A DNA stretch of 64,000 bases from Nonomuraea terrae (GTDB lineage Bacteria; Actinomycetota; Actinomycetes; Streptosporangiales; Streptosporangiaceae), in assembly GCF_004348995.1 (NCBI RefSeq), contig NZ_SMKQ01000019.1, positions 1-64,000 on the forward strand, given 5' to 3'. Below, in pieces: positions 34,073-45,444 of the stretch. The notes under the pieces were generated by a model. That model had not been told where the DNA came from. It was given only the letters and a program-made list of their open reading frames with translations, and did not search any database. Every line of letters starts with the position of its first letter. Position 1 is the stretch's first letter. Position numbers and translations under genes: made by a program.

Positions 34073-35275
34073 TCAGTCGTCGATCGCCGCGTACGCCGAC
34101 GTCCAGAAGTCGCGGATCACCCTCGGCGCGCTGGGCGAGGTGAAGGCGACCTGGGTCATCACGACGCCGATCATCTCCTCCGCCGGGTCGGTGCAGGCGG
34201 AGGTGCCGAGGCCGCCGCTCCACCCGAACCGGCCGGTCCGCGTGGCCAGGTCGTCCCGGTCGCCGTCCACGGCCAGGCAGAAGCCCCAGCCGCCGGAGCC
34301 GAAGAACACCTCGTTGCCCGCCTTCTGCTCCGGCGTGAGGTGGTCGCGGGTCATCAGCTCGACCGCGGGCCGCGACAGCAGGCGCCCGCCGTCGTAGCGC
34401 CCCTTGTGCAGGAGCATGCGACAGAAGGCCAGGTAGTCGTCGGCGGTGGACAGCAGGCTCGGTCCGCCGCCGCCCGACGGGAAGGCCGGGGGACGGTCCC
34501 ACGCGCCGTCGCGCGGATGGGGCCGCGGCAGCGGCGCCCCGGTGGCCGGATCGGGCGCGTACGAGCCCGCCAGCCGGCCGAGCTCACCGGTGGGCAGGTG
34601 GAAGCCGGTGTCGCGCATGCCGAGCGGCTCGAGGACCCGCTCGCGCAGGAACGCGTCGAAAGGCCGCCCCGAGGCCCGCGCGATCAGCACGCCGAGCACG
34701 TCGGCCGCGGTGTGGTACATCCAGCCCGCTCCCGGCTGGTGGACGAGCGGCAGCGCGCCGAGCCGTTTGATCCACTCGTCCGGCCCGCAGCCCGGCCCGT
34801 CGGCCCCGGCCGTCAGCCCCGCCTCCTCCATCGCGCGCTGGATCGGATACGCGCCCGGCGGCGCCATGACGACGCCGAAGCCCGCCCGGAAGGTCAGCAG
34901 GTCGCGTACGGTGATGGGCCGCGCGGCGGGGACCGTGTCGTCGAGCGGCCCGTCCACGCGCCGCAGCACCCGCCGCCCGGACAACTCGGGCAGCAGGTCG
35001 TCGACCGGGTCGTCCAGGCGCAGCCGGCACTCCTCGACGAGGATCATGGCGGCGACGGCGGTGATCGGCTTGCCCATGGACGCGATGCGGAAGACGGTGT
35101 CGCGCCGCATCGGCGCGCCTTCGCCGGCCTGCGCGGCGCCGGCCGTGGTGACGTGCGTCTCGCCGCGGCGGTGGACGAGCGCCACCAGCCCCGGTACGTC
35201 GCCGCGCTCCACGGCGGCGCCCAGCACGTCGCGCATCCGGTCCAGCCGCGCCGGGGAGAGTCCGCTCGGGCTCAT
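34073..35275 (-). CDS. class C beta-lactamase-family serine hydrolase
   Basis: 400 residues. The catalytic SxxK is S66-M-G-K69 (FRIASMGKP), the YxN equivalent is YHTAAD, and a late SGGLGTSACTDP segment stands where the KTG-like strand falls. There is no signal peptide, which points to an esterase or peptidase acting in the cytoplasm rather than a drug-resistance beta-lactamase. ATG 35275 has AAGGAG five bases upstream. The substrate is unknown. Confidence 0.85.
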   Translation of the reverse strand: MSPSGLSPARLDRMRDVLGAAVERGDVPGLVALVHRRGETHVTTAGAAQAGEGAPMRRDTVFRIASMGKPITAVAAMILVEECRLRLDDPVDDLLPELSGRRVLRRVDGPLDDTVPAARPITVRDLLTFRAGFGVVMAPPGAYPIQRAMEEAGLTAGADGPGCGPDEWIKRLGALPLVHQPGAGWMYHTAADVLGVLIARASGRPFDAFLRERVLEPLGMRDTGFHLPTGELGRLAGSYAPDPATGAPLPRPHPRDGAWDRPPAFPSGGGGPSLLSTADDYLAFCRMLLHKGRYDGGRLLSRPAVELMTRDHLTPEQKAGNEVFFGSGGWGFCLAVDGDRDDLATRTGRFGWSGGLGTSACTDPAEEMIGVVMTQVAFTSPSAPRVIRDFWTSAYAAIDD

Positions 35276-35407
35276 CGAAGCTCCTTTTCGTCGGGTTCGT
35301 GAGGACAGACTCTCCGGCGGGCGGAAACTCATCGGCGGAACCCGCTTTTCCCCGCGTTTACTTATCCCGAAAAAGCGCCATACTCGAAATTCGTCCGATT
35401 TGCGGGA

Positions 35408-36298
35408 CTAAGGGCCGGAAAAAGCGAGTGCCGTGGTGAGGACGTCCTGGGCGAGCGAAAGGTCGCCCTCGACTTCGGCGGGGAAATCCTCCGGGTCTCC
35501 CCTGCCGCCCAGCAGGAAACAGAATCTCACCACGTCGGCCGTGATGCGGACGTCCGGCTCCCCCGGCTCGGTGTCGGCCACGCCGAGGGCGACACGCCAC
35601 TCGCCGCCGCCCGGGCCGGTCAGCGTGAGGTGCAGGGTGTGTCCCGCCCCGTCGAGGCCGGAGAAGAGCATCGTCCAGGGCAGCAGGCGGGCGCACAGGT
35701 CGGCCGTCGGGCGGATGTGCTCGGGGACGGGGTCGGGCAGGCGGATCTCGGCCACCTGCGCCGCGTCGGCCGCGTGGATCCACGTCTCCAGCCCGCGGGC
35801 CAGGATGTGGTCGCGCACCGCGAACTCCAGCCCGTCCAGCGTGGCCGGGGTGGTGGGCGGCAGCGCCGCCAGGTGACGGCACAGGGCGTCCGCCTGCGCC
35901 CGCCAGTCGCGACGCGTCTGCTCGGGGCTGCGCGCCCGCTCGTACGCCTGCACGTCGCCCGTCCGGCCCAGCGAGTCGGCGGCGCCCATCGGCGGGCCCA
36001 GCACGGGGGCGCCGACGGAGGCGGCCACCAGACCGTCCTTGGCGGCCAGATGGGCGACCAGCTCCTGGAGCGTCCAGCCCTCGACGATGACGCGCGCCCA
36101 GTCGTCGTCCACGGCCGAGGCCAGCAGCGCGTCCATGGCGGCCACCCGGCCGGCGTACGGCTGCGCCCAGTCCGCGGTGGGGGCCGCGGGCCTGCGCCGC
36201 GCCCGGGCCCCGGCCAGCAGCTGGGGCCGCAGCGAGTGGGCCGGCACCGCCGCGTCCTCCATCATCGCGTCCAGGTAGAGACGCTCGACGGGGTCCAT
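35408..36298 (-). CDS. maleylpyruvate isomerase/mycothiol-dependent-type protein
   Basis: 296 residues with an N-terminal DinB-like four-helix domain (VIVEGWTLQELVAHLAAKDG, then a later AVRDHILARGLETWIHAAD) and a C-terminal alpha/beta domain (TLHLTLTGPGGGEW). The metal site would use the two histidines in these helices. The family includes mycothiol-dependent maleylpyruvate isomerase and several proteins encoded beside ECF sigma genes. Here it follows such a gene, with a 19-codon frame between them, so it may act as a partner of the sigma factor. ATG 36298 has AGGAGG four bases upstream. Confidence 0.8.
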   Translation of the reverse strand: MDPVERLYLDAMMEDAAVPAHSLRPQLLAGARARRRPAAPTADWAQPYAGRVAAMDALLASAVDDDWARVIVEGWTLQELVAHLAAKDGLVAASVGAPVLGPPMGAADSLGRTGDVQAYERARSPEQTRRDWRAQADALCRHLAALPPTTPATLDGLEFAVRDHILARGLETWIHAADAAQVAEIRLPDPVPEHIRPTADLCARLLPWTMLFSGLDGAGHTLHLTLTGPGGGEWRVALGVADTEPGEPDVRITADVVRFCFLLGGRGDPEDFPAEVEGDLSLAQDVLTTALAFSGP

Positions 36299-36357
36299 CA
36301 CACCTCCTCCTGAGCACGCACGGACGCCGGGCCCGCGTAGGGCAAGCCGGCGCCCAT
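36298..36357 (-). CDS. 19-codon frame linking sigma and isomerase-type genes
   Basis: It starts at an ATG overlapping the sigma stop (TGATG) and ends with a TGA overlapping the next gene's ATG (again TGATG). The peptide would be MGAGLPYAGPASVRAQEEV. Both junctions have near-identical sequence (GAGGAAGTGTGATGG and GAGGAGGTGTGATGG). It may be a real coupling peptide or the trace of a duplicated junction. Confidence 0.35.
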   Translation of the reverse strand: MGAGLPYAGPASVRAQEEV

Positions 36358-36938
36358 CACACTTCCTCCTCGGCCAGCGCGCCGGCCAGGCGCCGCAGCG
36401 CCAGCCGGATGCGCGACTTGGCCGTGCCCTCCGGCACGCCGAGCTCCTCGCCGACCTGCCGGTAGGTCCTGCCGCCGAAATAGGCCAGCTCGACCGCCTC
36501 CCGTAAGCCGTCGGGTAACGCGCTCACCGCCTGCCGCACCCGCTCGGCCTCGTCGGCGGCGAGCACGGTGTCCTCCAGCCTGACAGGCTCGCGTTCGAAC
36601 AGCCTGGGCCCGATCGCCGACACCCTGCGCCGCTCCTCGGCCCGTACGTGGTCGACCGCGCGGCGGTGCGCGATCGTGGCCAGCCAGGCGCGCAGCGTGC
36701 CGCGGTCCGGGTCGTAGGCGAGCGGGCGTTCCCAGAAGAGCAGGAACACCTCCTGCGTGATGTCCTCCGCGATCAACCGGTCCCTGGTGACCCGCAGGGA
36801 GAGACCGAAGATCAGCGGGGAGAGCCGGTCGTAGACCTCCCCCAGCGCGGACTCGTCGCCGCCGACCACCCGCTGGTGCAGCAGGCGGTCGTCGTACGGT
36901 GCCTCCACTGGCACCACGCTCCCGTGTCTTCGGTTCAT
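36357..36938 (-). CDS. ECF-type RNA polymerase sigma factor
   Basis: 193 residues. Region 2: YDRLSPLIFGLSLRVTRD and AEDITQEVFLLFWERP, followed by TLRAWLATIAHRRAVDHVR. Region 4: ALPDGLREAVELAYFGGRTY and VPEGTAKSRIRLALRRL. The layout is that of SigK-like ECF factors. ATG 36938 lacks a good ribosome site; in-frame GTGs near codons 8 and 11 with GGGAG upstream are alternatives. No zinc-finger anti-sigma is adjacent; the downstream isomerase-type protein may take that place. Confidence 0.9.
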   Translation of the reverse strand: MNRRHGSVVPVEAPYDDRLLHQRVVGGDESALGEVYDRLSPLIFGLSLRVTRDRLIAEDITQEVFLLFWERPLAYDPDRGTLRAWLATIAHRRAVDHVRAEERRRVSAIGPRLFEREPVRLEDTVLAADEAERVRQAVSALPDGLREAVELAYFGGRTYRQVGEELGVPEGTAKSRIRLALRRLAGALAEEEV

Positions 36939-37064
36939 GGCGGCTCAGCCGCATGTCCGCCGCATGTCACTGTTCGCACCAAATGTAGAGCGGGATGACC
37001 GTCCAGGGACACGTCCGAGTAGGGATAGTGTCGAAAGTCGACATACGGAGGGGAACACATAGCC

Positions 37065-37490
37065 ATGGCCACCACCCGCACCGCCACCACCCAGTGGAAG
37101 GGCGCCCTGCTCGACGGCTCGGGCACCGTCTCGCTCGACACGTCCGGGGCCGGCACGTTCGACGTCTCCTGGCCGTCTCGGGCCGAGTCGGCGAACGGCA
37201 AGACCTCGCCCGAGGAGCTCATCGCCGCCGCCCACTCGTCCTGCTTCTCGATGGCGCTCTCGCACGCGCTGGCCGGCGCCGGCACGCCGCCGGAGTCGCT
37301 GCGGACGAGCGCCGACGTGACGTTCCAGCCGGGCGAGGGCATCACCGGCATCGTGCTGACCGTGCGGGGCCGGGTGCCCGGCATCACGGCCGAGCAGTTC
37401 CAGCGGGCCGCCGAGGACGCCAAGGCCAACTGCCCCGTCAGCCAGGCCCTGGCCGGCACCAGCATCAGCCTCAAGGCGGAGTTGCTCTGA
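37065..37490 (+). CDS. OsmC-family thiol peroxidase
   Basis: 141 residues. The redox cysteines are C60 (AAHSSCFSMALS) and C123 (KANCPVSQALAG), the two-cysteine site of OsmC proteins, which reduce organic hydroperoxides. Length is normal. GGAGG lies upstream of the ATG at a distance of about 14 bases. It is divergent from the ECF sigma gene, with a 126-base shared promoter region, so it could belong to that regulon. Confidence 0.92.
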   Translation: MATTRTATTQWKGALLDGSGTVSLDTSGAGTFDVSWPSRAESANGKTSPEELIAAAHSSCFSMALSHALAGAGTPPESLRTSADVTFQPGEGITGIVLTVRGRVPGITAEQFQRAAEDAKANCPVSQALAGTSISLKAELL

Positions 37491-37571
37491 CCTTGTCCTG
37501 CGGTCGTCTTTCGAAGAGCGTTCGGGTTAATAAGAGACCAAGAGCGTGTTCGCGTGCGACAATCGGGTCAC

Positions 37572-39710
<2,139 letters not shown>

Positions 39711-39723
39711 GCCCCGGCGGGCG

Positions 39724-40914
39724 CTACGCGGCGCGGTGCACGATCCGGCCGCGCTTGACGACGACCAGTGGGCGGGTGAGCGCCGCGATGTCCGCGGTGG
39801 CGTCACCGGCGACGACGAGGACGTCGGCGTCCTTGCCCGGCTCCAGCGAGCCCTTCCTGTCGGCGACGCGGAGCGCCTGCGCGCCGTGCAGGGTAGCGGA
39901 GCGCAGCGCGTCGACGGGGGCATAGCCGCCCATGTCGACGAGGTACGCGGCCTCTCGCGCCGTCGGGTGGTCCTCCCATGCGAGGTGGGGGGCGGTGCCG
40001 GAGTCGGAGCCGATCGCGACCTTCACGCCGTGCTCGCGGGCGATGGCGAGCGCGCGTTCGGTCTGCTTCACCAGCTGACGGGCCTTGCGCAGGAACGGCG
40101 CCGGCAGGTCGGGCGAGGCCGCGACGGTGGTGAACGCACCGACGGTGGGCACCAGGTACGCGCCCTGCTCGATCATCCGCTTGGCCAGCTCGGGCGTCAG
40201 CTGGTTGCCGTGCTCGACGGTGTCGACGCCCGCTTCGAGCGCCGTCCGGATGCCGTCCTCGCCCTCGGAGTGCGCGGCCACGGTGAGCCCGCGCTCGTGC
40301 GCGGTGTCGACGGCGGCGCGCAGCTCTGTGACGCTGAACTGGACGTCCTCGGGCGTCTGGCGCAGCGAGTAGACGCCGCCCGTCGCCATCACCTTGAGCA
40401 GGTCGGCGCCCGCCTTGATCTGGGTGCGCACCGCCGTGCGGATCTCGTCGACGCTGTCCACCTCGATCCCGAACGCGCAGCCGTGCCCGCCGGTGATGGT
40501 GAGGTGCGTGCCGCAGGCACGGATGTCCGGGCCGTCAAGAAGTCCCTGGGCGATGGCGTCCCGCAGCTCGATCGCGATGCCGTGGGGCGACGACACGTCC
40601 CGTACGGTCGTGACGCCGTGCCGCAGGAGCGTCTGCGCGTTCCGCACCGCCTGGAGGGTCGCGGCGGGGACCGTCTTCGCCATGGTCGACGCGACGGGGT
40701 CGGCGGACGCGTCGAACGGCAGATGCACATGGCAGTCGACCAGGCCGGGCAGGATGGTCGCGTCCGGGAGGTGCACGGCGCCGGCCGGCGGCGCGTCCGC
40801 GTACGTCCCGACCTCGGCGACCACGCCGTCCTCGATCGTGAGCACGGCGTTGTCCAATGGCGTCTCGCTCACCCCGTCGAACAGCCGGCTGGACGCGATC
40901 ACGAGTCGGTTCAT
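39724..40914 (-). CDS. amidohydrolase-family metal-dependent hydrolase
   Basis: 396 residues. The metal site begins with LVDCHVHLPFD, continues with TVAAHSEGEDG and TVEHGNQL, and ends with AIGSDSGTAPHLAWED; the lysine for metal bridging may be in DLLKVMATGG. This is the Xaa-Pro/imidazolonepropionase-like group that acts on cyclic amides or dipeptides. The ATG overlaps the stop of the upstream transporter gene (ATGA), so it probably acts on the compound that transporter imports. Confidence 0.88.
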   Translation of the reverse strand: MNRLVIASSRLFDGVSETPLDNAVLTIEDGVVAEVGTYADAPPAGAVHLPDATILPGLVDCHVHLPFDASADPVASTMAKTVPAATLQAVRNAQTLLRHGVTTVRDVSSPHGIAIELRDAIAQGLLDGPDIRACGTHLTITGGHGCAFGIEVDSVDEIRTAVRTQIKAGADLLKVMATGGVYSLRQTPEDVQFSVTELRAAVDTAHERGLTVAAHSEGEDGIRTALEAGVDTVEHGNQLTPELAKRMIEQGAYLVPTVGAFTTVAASPDLPAPFLRKARQLVKQTERALAIAREHGVKVAIGSDSGTAPHLAWEDHPTAREAAYLVDMGGYAPVDALRSATLHGAQALRVADRKGSLEPGKDADVLVVAGDATADIAALTRPLVVVKRGRIVHRAA

Positions 40915-42233
40915 ACTGGGTTCTCCTGCCTCTGCGGAAGGGTCTCTGGGAGCGGGATGCGGGAGGTCTCGGGGAGCTTGGCGACGGCGATCAGGCACAC
41001 GAGGCCGAAGATCACCATGTAGAAGGCCGGTGCGATCGGTGTCCCCGCCTGGGTGATGAGGAACTGGGCGACGAAGGGGGCGGTGCCGCCGAACAGCGCG
41101 TACGCCACGTTGTAGCCGAGCGCGGAGCCCGAGTAGCGCACACTGGTCGGGAAGAGCTCGCACATGGCGGGGCCGAGCACCGCGGAGATGCCGGACAGCG
41201 GCACGACCATGAGCAGCTGACCGGCGATTGCCGCCCCCAGGGACCCCTGGCCGGCGAGCAGGTATCCGGGCACGGCGAGCAGCACCATCCCGATCGTGCC
41301 GACCAGGATGACCGGGCGGCGTCCGATCCGGTCGCCCAGCCGACCGCTGAACGGGAGCAGCACTGCGAGGACGGCGACCGCCGAGCTGCTCGCGACGAGC
41401 GCCGTCGCCTGCGGCAGCCGCGCGTGCTCGGTGAGGAAGGTCGGCATGTAGCTGGTGACCGTGTAGGACCCGACGGCGTTGAGCGAGGAGATCGCGAGGC
41501 CAGCAGGACCGGGCGGCGGTGGTGGCGCAGCAGGGTGCGCATCGGCTCCCTCTCGACTGCGCCGGCGTCCTCGACGGCGCGGAACGCCGGGGTCTCGTCG
41601 ATCCTCAGCCGCAGGTAGAGGCCGACCAGCGCGAGCGGCAGCGCGAAGAGGAAGGGCAGCCGCCACCCGATGCTCTCGTAGGTCGCGGGGTCCATGCTCG
41701 CGGAGACGGCGAACACCACGAGCCCGCACACGGCGAACGGGAACACACCGGTCGCCATGGACAGGGTGGCCCACAGCCCTCGGCGCCCCGGTGGCGCGTA
41801 CTCGACCAAGTAGGTGGACGCGCCGCTGAACTCCCCGCCGCCGAAGAAGCCCTGGGCGAGCCGGAGCAGCAGCAACAGGATCGGCGCGGCGACGCCGATC
41901 GACGCGTACGACGGCAGCAGGCCCATGACGGCCGTGGCGACCCCCATGAGCAGCACGGGTCAGGGAGAGCACCGGCCGCCGGCCGATGCGGTCGCCCAGC
42001 CGGCCCAGCAGAATGCCGCCGAGCGGGCGCAGCAGGAACGTCACGCCGAAGATCGCCAACGTGCCGAGGAGCGCGACGGCACCGTCGCCCTCGGGGAAGA
42101 AGACCTTCGCGATGACCGCGGCGCTGTAGCCGTAGACGGCGAAGTCGTACCACTCGACGAAGTTCCCGATCGACGCCGCGATGAGCGCCTTCCTTGCCAT
42201 GTGGGGCTCTGCGTGCTGTGGCGTCGTGGCCAT
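40911..42233 (-). pseudogene. MHS-family MFS transporter with two compensating frameshifts
   Basis: The protein reads as a metabolite:H+ symporter (start MATTPQHAEPHMARKALIAA, then SIGNFVEWYDFAVYG and GRLGDRIGRRPVLSLT). At about 41957 the frame moves by +1 and continues as LLMGVATAVMGLLPSYASIG to about 41500. There a one-base loss restores the first frame at LAISSLNAVGSYTVTSYMPT and it runs to the stop. All of the protein is present if both shifts are corrected. Sequencing error is likely, a recent pseudogene less so. ATG 42233 has AGGAGG eight bases upstream. The stop overlaps the amidohydrolase ATG. Confidence 0.8.
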
Positions 42234-42270
42234 GCGCATAGCCTCCTCTCCGAAAGCGGCTGGAGACCAT

Positions 42271-42300
42271 AATTGGATGCACGATGGCATGCAGTCAATT
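42271..42300. promoter_or_regulatory. 30-bp TetR operator candidate
   Basis: AATTGGATGCA (42271-42281) and TGCAGTCAATT (42290-42300) form an inverted repeat matching at nine of eleven positions around eight bases. It lies between the divergent transporter and TetR genes, where such a regulator would bind. Confidence 0.55.
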
Positions 42301-42360
42301 GTCTATGCGTGATGACCTTGTTGATCCGGGCCTGTTGATCCCGGGCGGGAGGGAGAGGCA

Positions 42361-42984
42361 GTGGCGCGCAGATACTCGATGACCAAGCGGGCGCAGGCGA
42401 TCGAGGGCACCAGGCAGCGGCTGATGACGGCCGCCATGGATCTGGTGATGGAGACCGGCGGCGCAAACGTGCCCATGACCGCGATCGCCGAACGCGCCGA
42501 CGTCTCGGTGCGCACCGCGTACAACCACTTCGCGTCCGTGGACGCGCTGCTGACCGCGGCGATGGCCGCGATCAACGAGCAGTTCGCCTCGCTCGCGCCG
42601 GCCCCCGTGACGGACCACCGGTCGCCGGAGGGAGCGCTGCGGGAGTTCGTCCGGCGGTGGTTCCAGGAGATGGCCCGACAGGAGGACAGGCTGGCCGCCC
42701 TGGTGATGATCCGCGACGCGCCGGAGCTGGAGCGGGCGCTGACGACCGCCCGCGAGATCAGGCTCGAGCGCGTACGGTCGGTTCTCGCCATCGCGCAGGA
42801 GAGCGGCCGGTTGCGCGCGCCGCTGGACGAGGCCGCCGCGGTGGCGTTCGTGCAGACCAGCTACCAGAGCTGGGTGGCCCTGGTACGGCAGCTCGGCCTG
42901 TCCAGCGAGGAGGCGGCCGATCTGGTCAGCCGATCGGTCGCCGCGTTCGCCTTCCACCACCCGTCATGGCCGGCGCGCCGCTAG
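42361..42984 (+). CDS. TetR family transcriptional regulator
   Basis: 207 residues, starting at GTG 42361 after a GGGAGGGAGAGG stretch. The helix-turn-helix is AIAERADVSVRTAYNHFASVDALL. It is divergent from the transporter/amidohydrolase pair and has a matched inverted repeat between them, so it is their likely repressor, probably responding to the imported compound. Its 3' end overlaps the convergent membrane-protein gene by four bases. Confidence 0.88.
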   Translation: MARRYSMTKRAQAIEGTRQRLMTAAMDLVMETGGANVPMTAIAERADVSVRTAYNHFASVDALLTAAMAAINEQFASLAPAPVTDHRSPEGALREFVRRWFQEMARQEDRLAALVMIRDAPELERALTTAREIRLERVRSVLAIAQESGRLRAPLDEAAAVAFVQTSYQSWVALVRQLGLSSEEAADLVSRSVAAFAFHHPSWPARR

Positions 42985-43376
42985 ATGACGTGGGCCGCGC
43001 TGGCGGTGAGGAACACCAGCGTGAACGTCGCCACCCCGGCCAGGCCGTGCAGCGTCACCGCGAGCACCGGGAACCGGCGCGCGGCCGTCCCGTGCCGGCC
43101 CGTCCCGAGCCACCGCGTGGACATCGTGAAGCCCAGCAGCGCGGCCGCCGCCAGCCCGCCGAACGCCGCCCAGGCCAGCGCCCGGCTCCCCGTGGCGAGG
43201 CCGGCCGCCCAGCACACCAGCGCCGACACCGCCAGCGCCGGATGGGAGAAGACCAGCGCCGACGGGAAACGGGTGACCTTGGTCCGGCGCGGAGCGCCGT
43301 GCGGCAGCCAGAAGGAGAGCAGATAGACCCCCGCGAGCACGGCGATCGTCCCTGTGAGGGCGGTTACCAGGCCCAT
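42981..43376 (-). CDS. small four-helix membrane protein
   Basis: 131 residues with four predicted membrane helices (for example TALTGTIAVLAGVYLLSFWL and WAAFGGLAAAALLGFTMST) and a basic loop after the first (PHGAPRRTKVTRFPS). No family is recognised with confidence; it resembles short DUF-type actinobacterial membrane proteins. It converges with the TetR gene. Confidence 0.6.
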   Translation of the reverse strand: MGLVTALTGTIAVLAGVYLLSFWLPHGAPRRTKVTRFPSALVFSHPALAVSALVCWAAGLATGSRALAWAAFGGLAAAALLGFTMSTRWLGTGRHGTAARRFPVLAVTLHGLAGVATFTLVFLTASAAHVI

Positions 43377-43503
43377 TGTGCCTCCCAGTCAGTCCCCATC
43401 CCTCTTGTCACGTTAAGCGGAGAATCGCCCGTACGTCCGGGGATAGGGAAAAGCGATATCTGCCGGCGGATGGGATGTCGGTGGCGTGTGCCAAGGTAGA
43501 GGA

Positions 43504-44247
43504 GTGCGGCGCATCTATCCCGACATACAGGACAACCCAGACATCGTGCAGGCGTACGCCTACCCTGACGACCGGCCGTGGCTGCGGCTCAACATGGTCG
43601 CCAGCGCCGACGGCGCGGCCTGGCTCGACGGGCGCTCGGGAGGGCTGTCGAGCAAGGGCGACAAGCGGATCTTCCAGACCCTGCGCGGGCTGGCCGACGT
43701 GGTGGTCGCCGGCGGTGCGACCGTGCGCAAGGAGGGCTACGGCCCGGTTCCGCCGCGTGCGTCCTGGGCCGAGCTCCGCCGGGGGCGGCCCGAGGTGCCG
43801 CCCATCGCGGTGATCTCCCGCAGCCTCGCGCTCGACCTCGACGGGCCGCTGTTCACCGACGCCCCGAGCCGGACGATCGTCATCACCTGCGAGCACGCGC
43901 CGATCGACCGGCGCAGGCTGGCGGCCGAGCGGTCCGACCTGATCGTGGCCGGTGACGAGTGCGTCGACATGAAGCTCGCCGTCGCCGGGCTCCACGAGCG
44001 CGGGCTGACCAGGGTGCTGTGCGAGGGCGGGCCCCGCCTCAACGCCCAGTTGTCGGCCTGCGACCTGGTCGACGAGCTGTGCCTGTCGATCAGCCCGTTG
44101 CTGGTCGGAGGCGACGCGGCGCGCATCCAGAACGGCGAGCACGCGACGGTGCCACTGAATCTCAGCCAGGTGCTGGAGGAGGAGGGGGTCCTCTTCTGCA
44201 CGTACACGAGGGAGCGCAGCGATGACCGAGCCGATGACGCAGTCTGA
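43504..44247 (+). CDS. RibD C-terminal-domain reductase (pyrimidine reductase family)
   Basis: 247 residues with the dihydrofolate-reductase-like fold: RLNMVASADGAAWLDGRSGG at the start, LADVVVAGGATVRKEGYGP, then VLCEGGPRLNAQL. It uses NADPH to reduce a ribosylaminopyrimidine or a related substrate; these stand-alone copies are not always in riboflavin synthesis. GTG 43504 is chosen because AAGG lies seven bases upstream. Its end overlaps the start of the DNA ligase gene. Confidence 0.85.
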   Translation: MRRIYPDIQDNPDIVQAYAYPDDRPWLRLNMVASADGAAWLDGRSGGLSSKGDKRIFQTLRGLADVVVAGGATVRKEGYGPVPPRASWAELRRGRPEVPPIAVISRSLALDLDGPLFTDAPSRTIVITCEHAPIDRRRLAAERSDLIVAGDECVDMKLAVAGLHERGLTRVLCEGGPRLNAQLSACDLVDELCLSISPLLVGGDAARIQNGEHATVPLNLSQVLEEEGVLFCTYTRERSDDRADDAV

Positions 44248-45418
44248 GCACGCCGCCACACCGGACGACATGCCGCCCGCGGACGTGCCGGTCGTGGAGG
44301 AAGAACCGGAGCCGGTGCCCAACCTGCCGGTGCGGCCGCCGGTGCCGCCGATGCTGGCCAAGCCGGTCAAGGCCATGCCCAAGCAGGACGGCACGCTCTT
44401 CTACGAGCCCAAGTGGGACGGCTTCCGCTGCATCGTGTTCCGCGACGGCGACGAGGTCTATCTCGGCAGCCGCAAGGAGCGCCCGTTCACGCGCTACTTC
44501 CCCGAGCTGGTCGAGGCGGTCAGGGCCGAGCTGCCGGACAAATGCGTGGTCGACGGCGAGATCGTGCTGCCCATGGGGTCGCAGCTCGACTTCGACGCGC
44601 TGCAGCAGCGCATCCACCCGGCCAAGTCGCGGGTGACGATGTTGTCGGAGCGCACACCCGCGCAGTTCGTCGCCTTCGACCTGCTGGCGCTGGGCGACGA
44701 GTCACTGATGGAGCTGCCGTTCGCCGAGCGGCGGGCGCGGCTGGAGGGCCTGTTCCCGGAGAAGGGCGGCTCGATCCGGCTGACCCCGGTGACGACCAGC
44801 GACGCGCAGGCGGCCGAGTGGTTCGACGCGTTCGAGGGTGCGGGGCTCGACGGCATCATCGTCAAGCCGGGCGACCAGCCGTACGTCCCCGACAAGCGCA
44901 CGATGTTCAAGGTCAAGCACGAGCGCACGGCCGACGTCGTGGTCTGCGGCTACCGCGAGCACAAGTCGGGCCCGGTCGTGGGCTCACTGCTGCTCGGCCT
45001 CTACGGCGACGACGGGCGGCTGCACCACGTGGGCGTGGCGGCGTCGTTCCCGATGAAGCGCCGGGCCGAGCTGGTCGAGGAGGTCAAGCCGTACCTCGCG
45101 GAGCTGAGCGAGCACCCCTGGGGCCACTGGGCCGAGCAGGCGGCGGCCACCGCCGGTCAGCCGGCCGCCGGGCCGGCGACGGGCGGGCAGCGGGTGCCGG
45201 GCGCGGTGTCGCGGTGGAACGCCAAGAAGGACCTGTCGTTCATCCCGCTGCGGCCGGAGCTGGTGATGGAGGTGGCCTACGACCAGATGGAGGGCGACCG
45301 GTTCCGGCACACGGCGCAGTTCCGGCGGTGGCGGCCCGACCGCACGCCCGAATCATGCACGTATGAGCAGTTGGAGCGTCCGGTGAGTTACAACCTTGAC
45401 GACATCCTTGCCCGGTAG
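44222..45418 (+). CDS. ATP-dependent DNA ligase
   Basis: 398 residues. The active lysine is K64 in YEPKWDGFRC; motif III is around PAQFVAFDLLA, motif IV DGIIVKPG and motif V MFKVKHERTADVV. An OB-fold follows. This matches the small actinobacterial LigC/LigD-type ligases used in non-homologous end joining or base-excision repair. The N-terminal 45 residues are proline- and acid-rich. ATG 44222 lies within the end of the reductase gene, with GGAG seven bases upstream. A LigD-type polymerase gene is 7.3 kb away on the other strand; no Ku gene is in the window. Confidence 0.92.
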   Translation: MTEPMTQSEHAATPDDMPPADVPVVEEEPEPVPNLPVRPPVPPMLAKPVKAMPKQDGTLFYEPKWDGFRCIVFRDGDEVYLGSRKERPFTRYFPELVEAVRAELPDKCVVDGEIVLPMGSQLDFDALQQRIHPAKSRVTMLSERTPAQFVAFDLLALGDESLMELPFAERRARLEGLFPEKGGSIRLTPVTTSDAQAAEWFDAFEGAGLDGIIVKPGDQPYVPDKRTMFKVKHERTADVVVCGYREHKSGPVVGSLLLGLYGDDGRLHHVGVAASFPMKRRAELVEEVKPYLAELSEHPWGHWAEQAAATAGQPAAGPATGGQRVPGAVSRWNAKKDLSFIPLRPELVMEVAYDQMEGDRFRHTAQFRRWRPDRTPESCTYEQLERPVSYNLDDILAR

Positions 45419-45444
45419 CTCACCATGGCGTTATATCTCGACAT

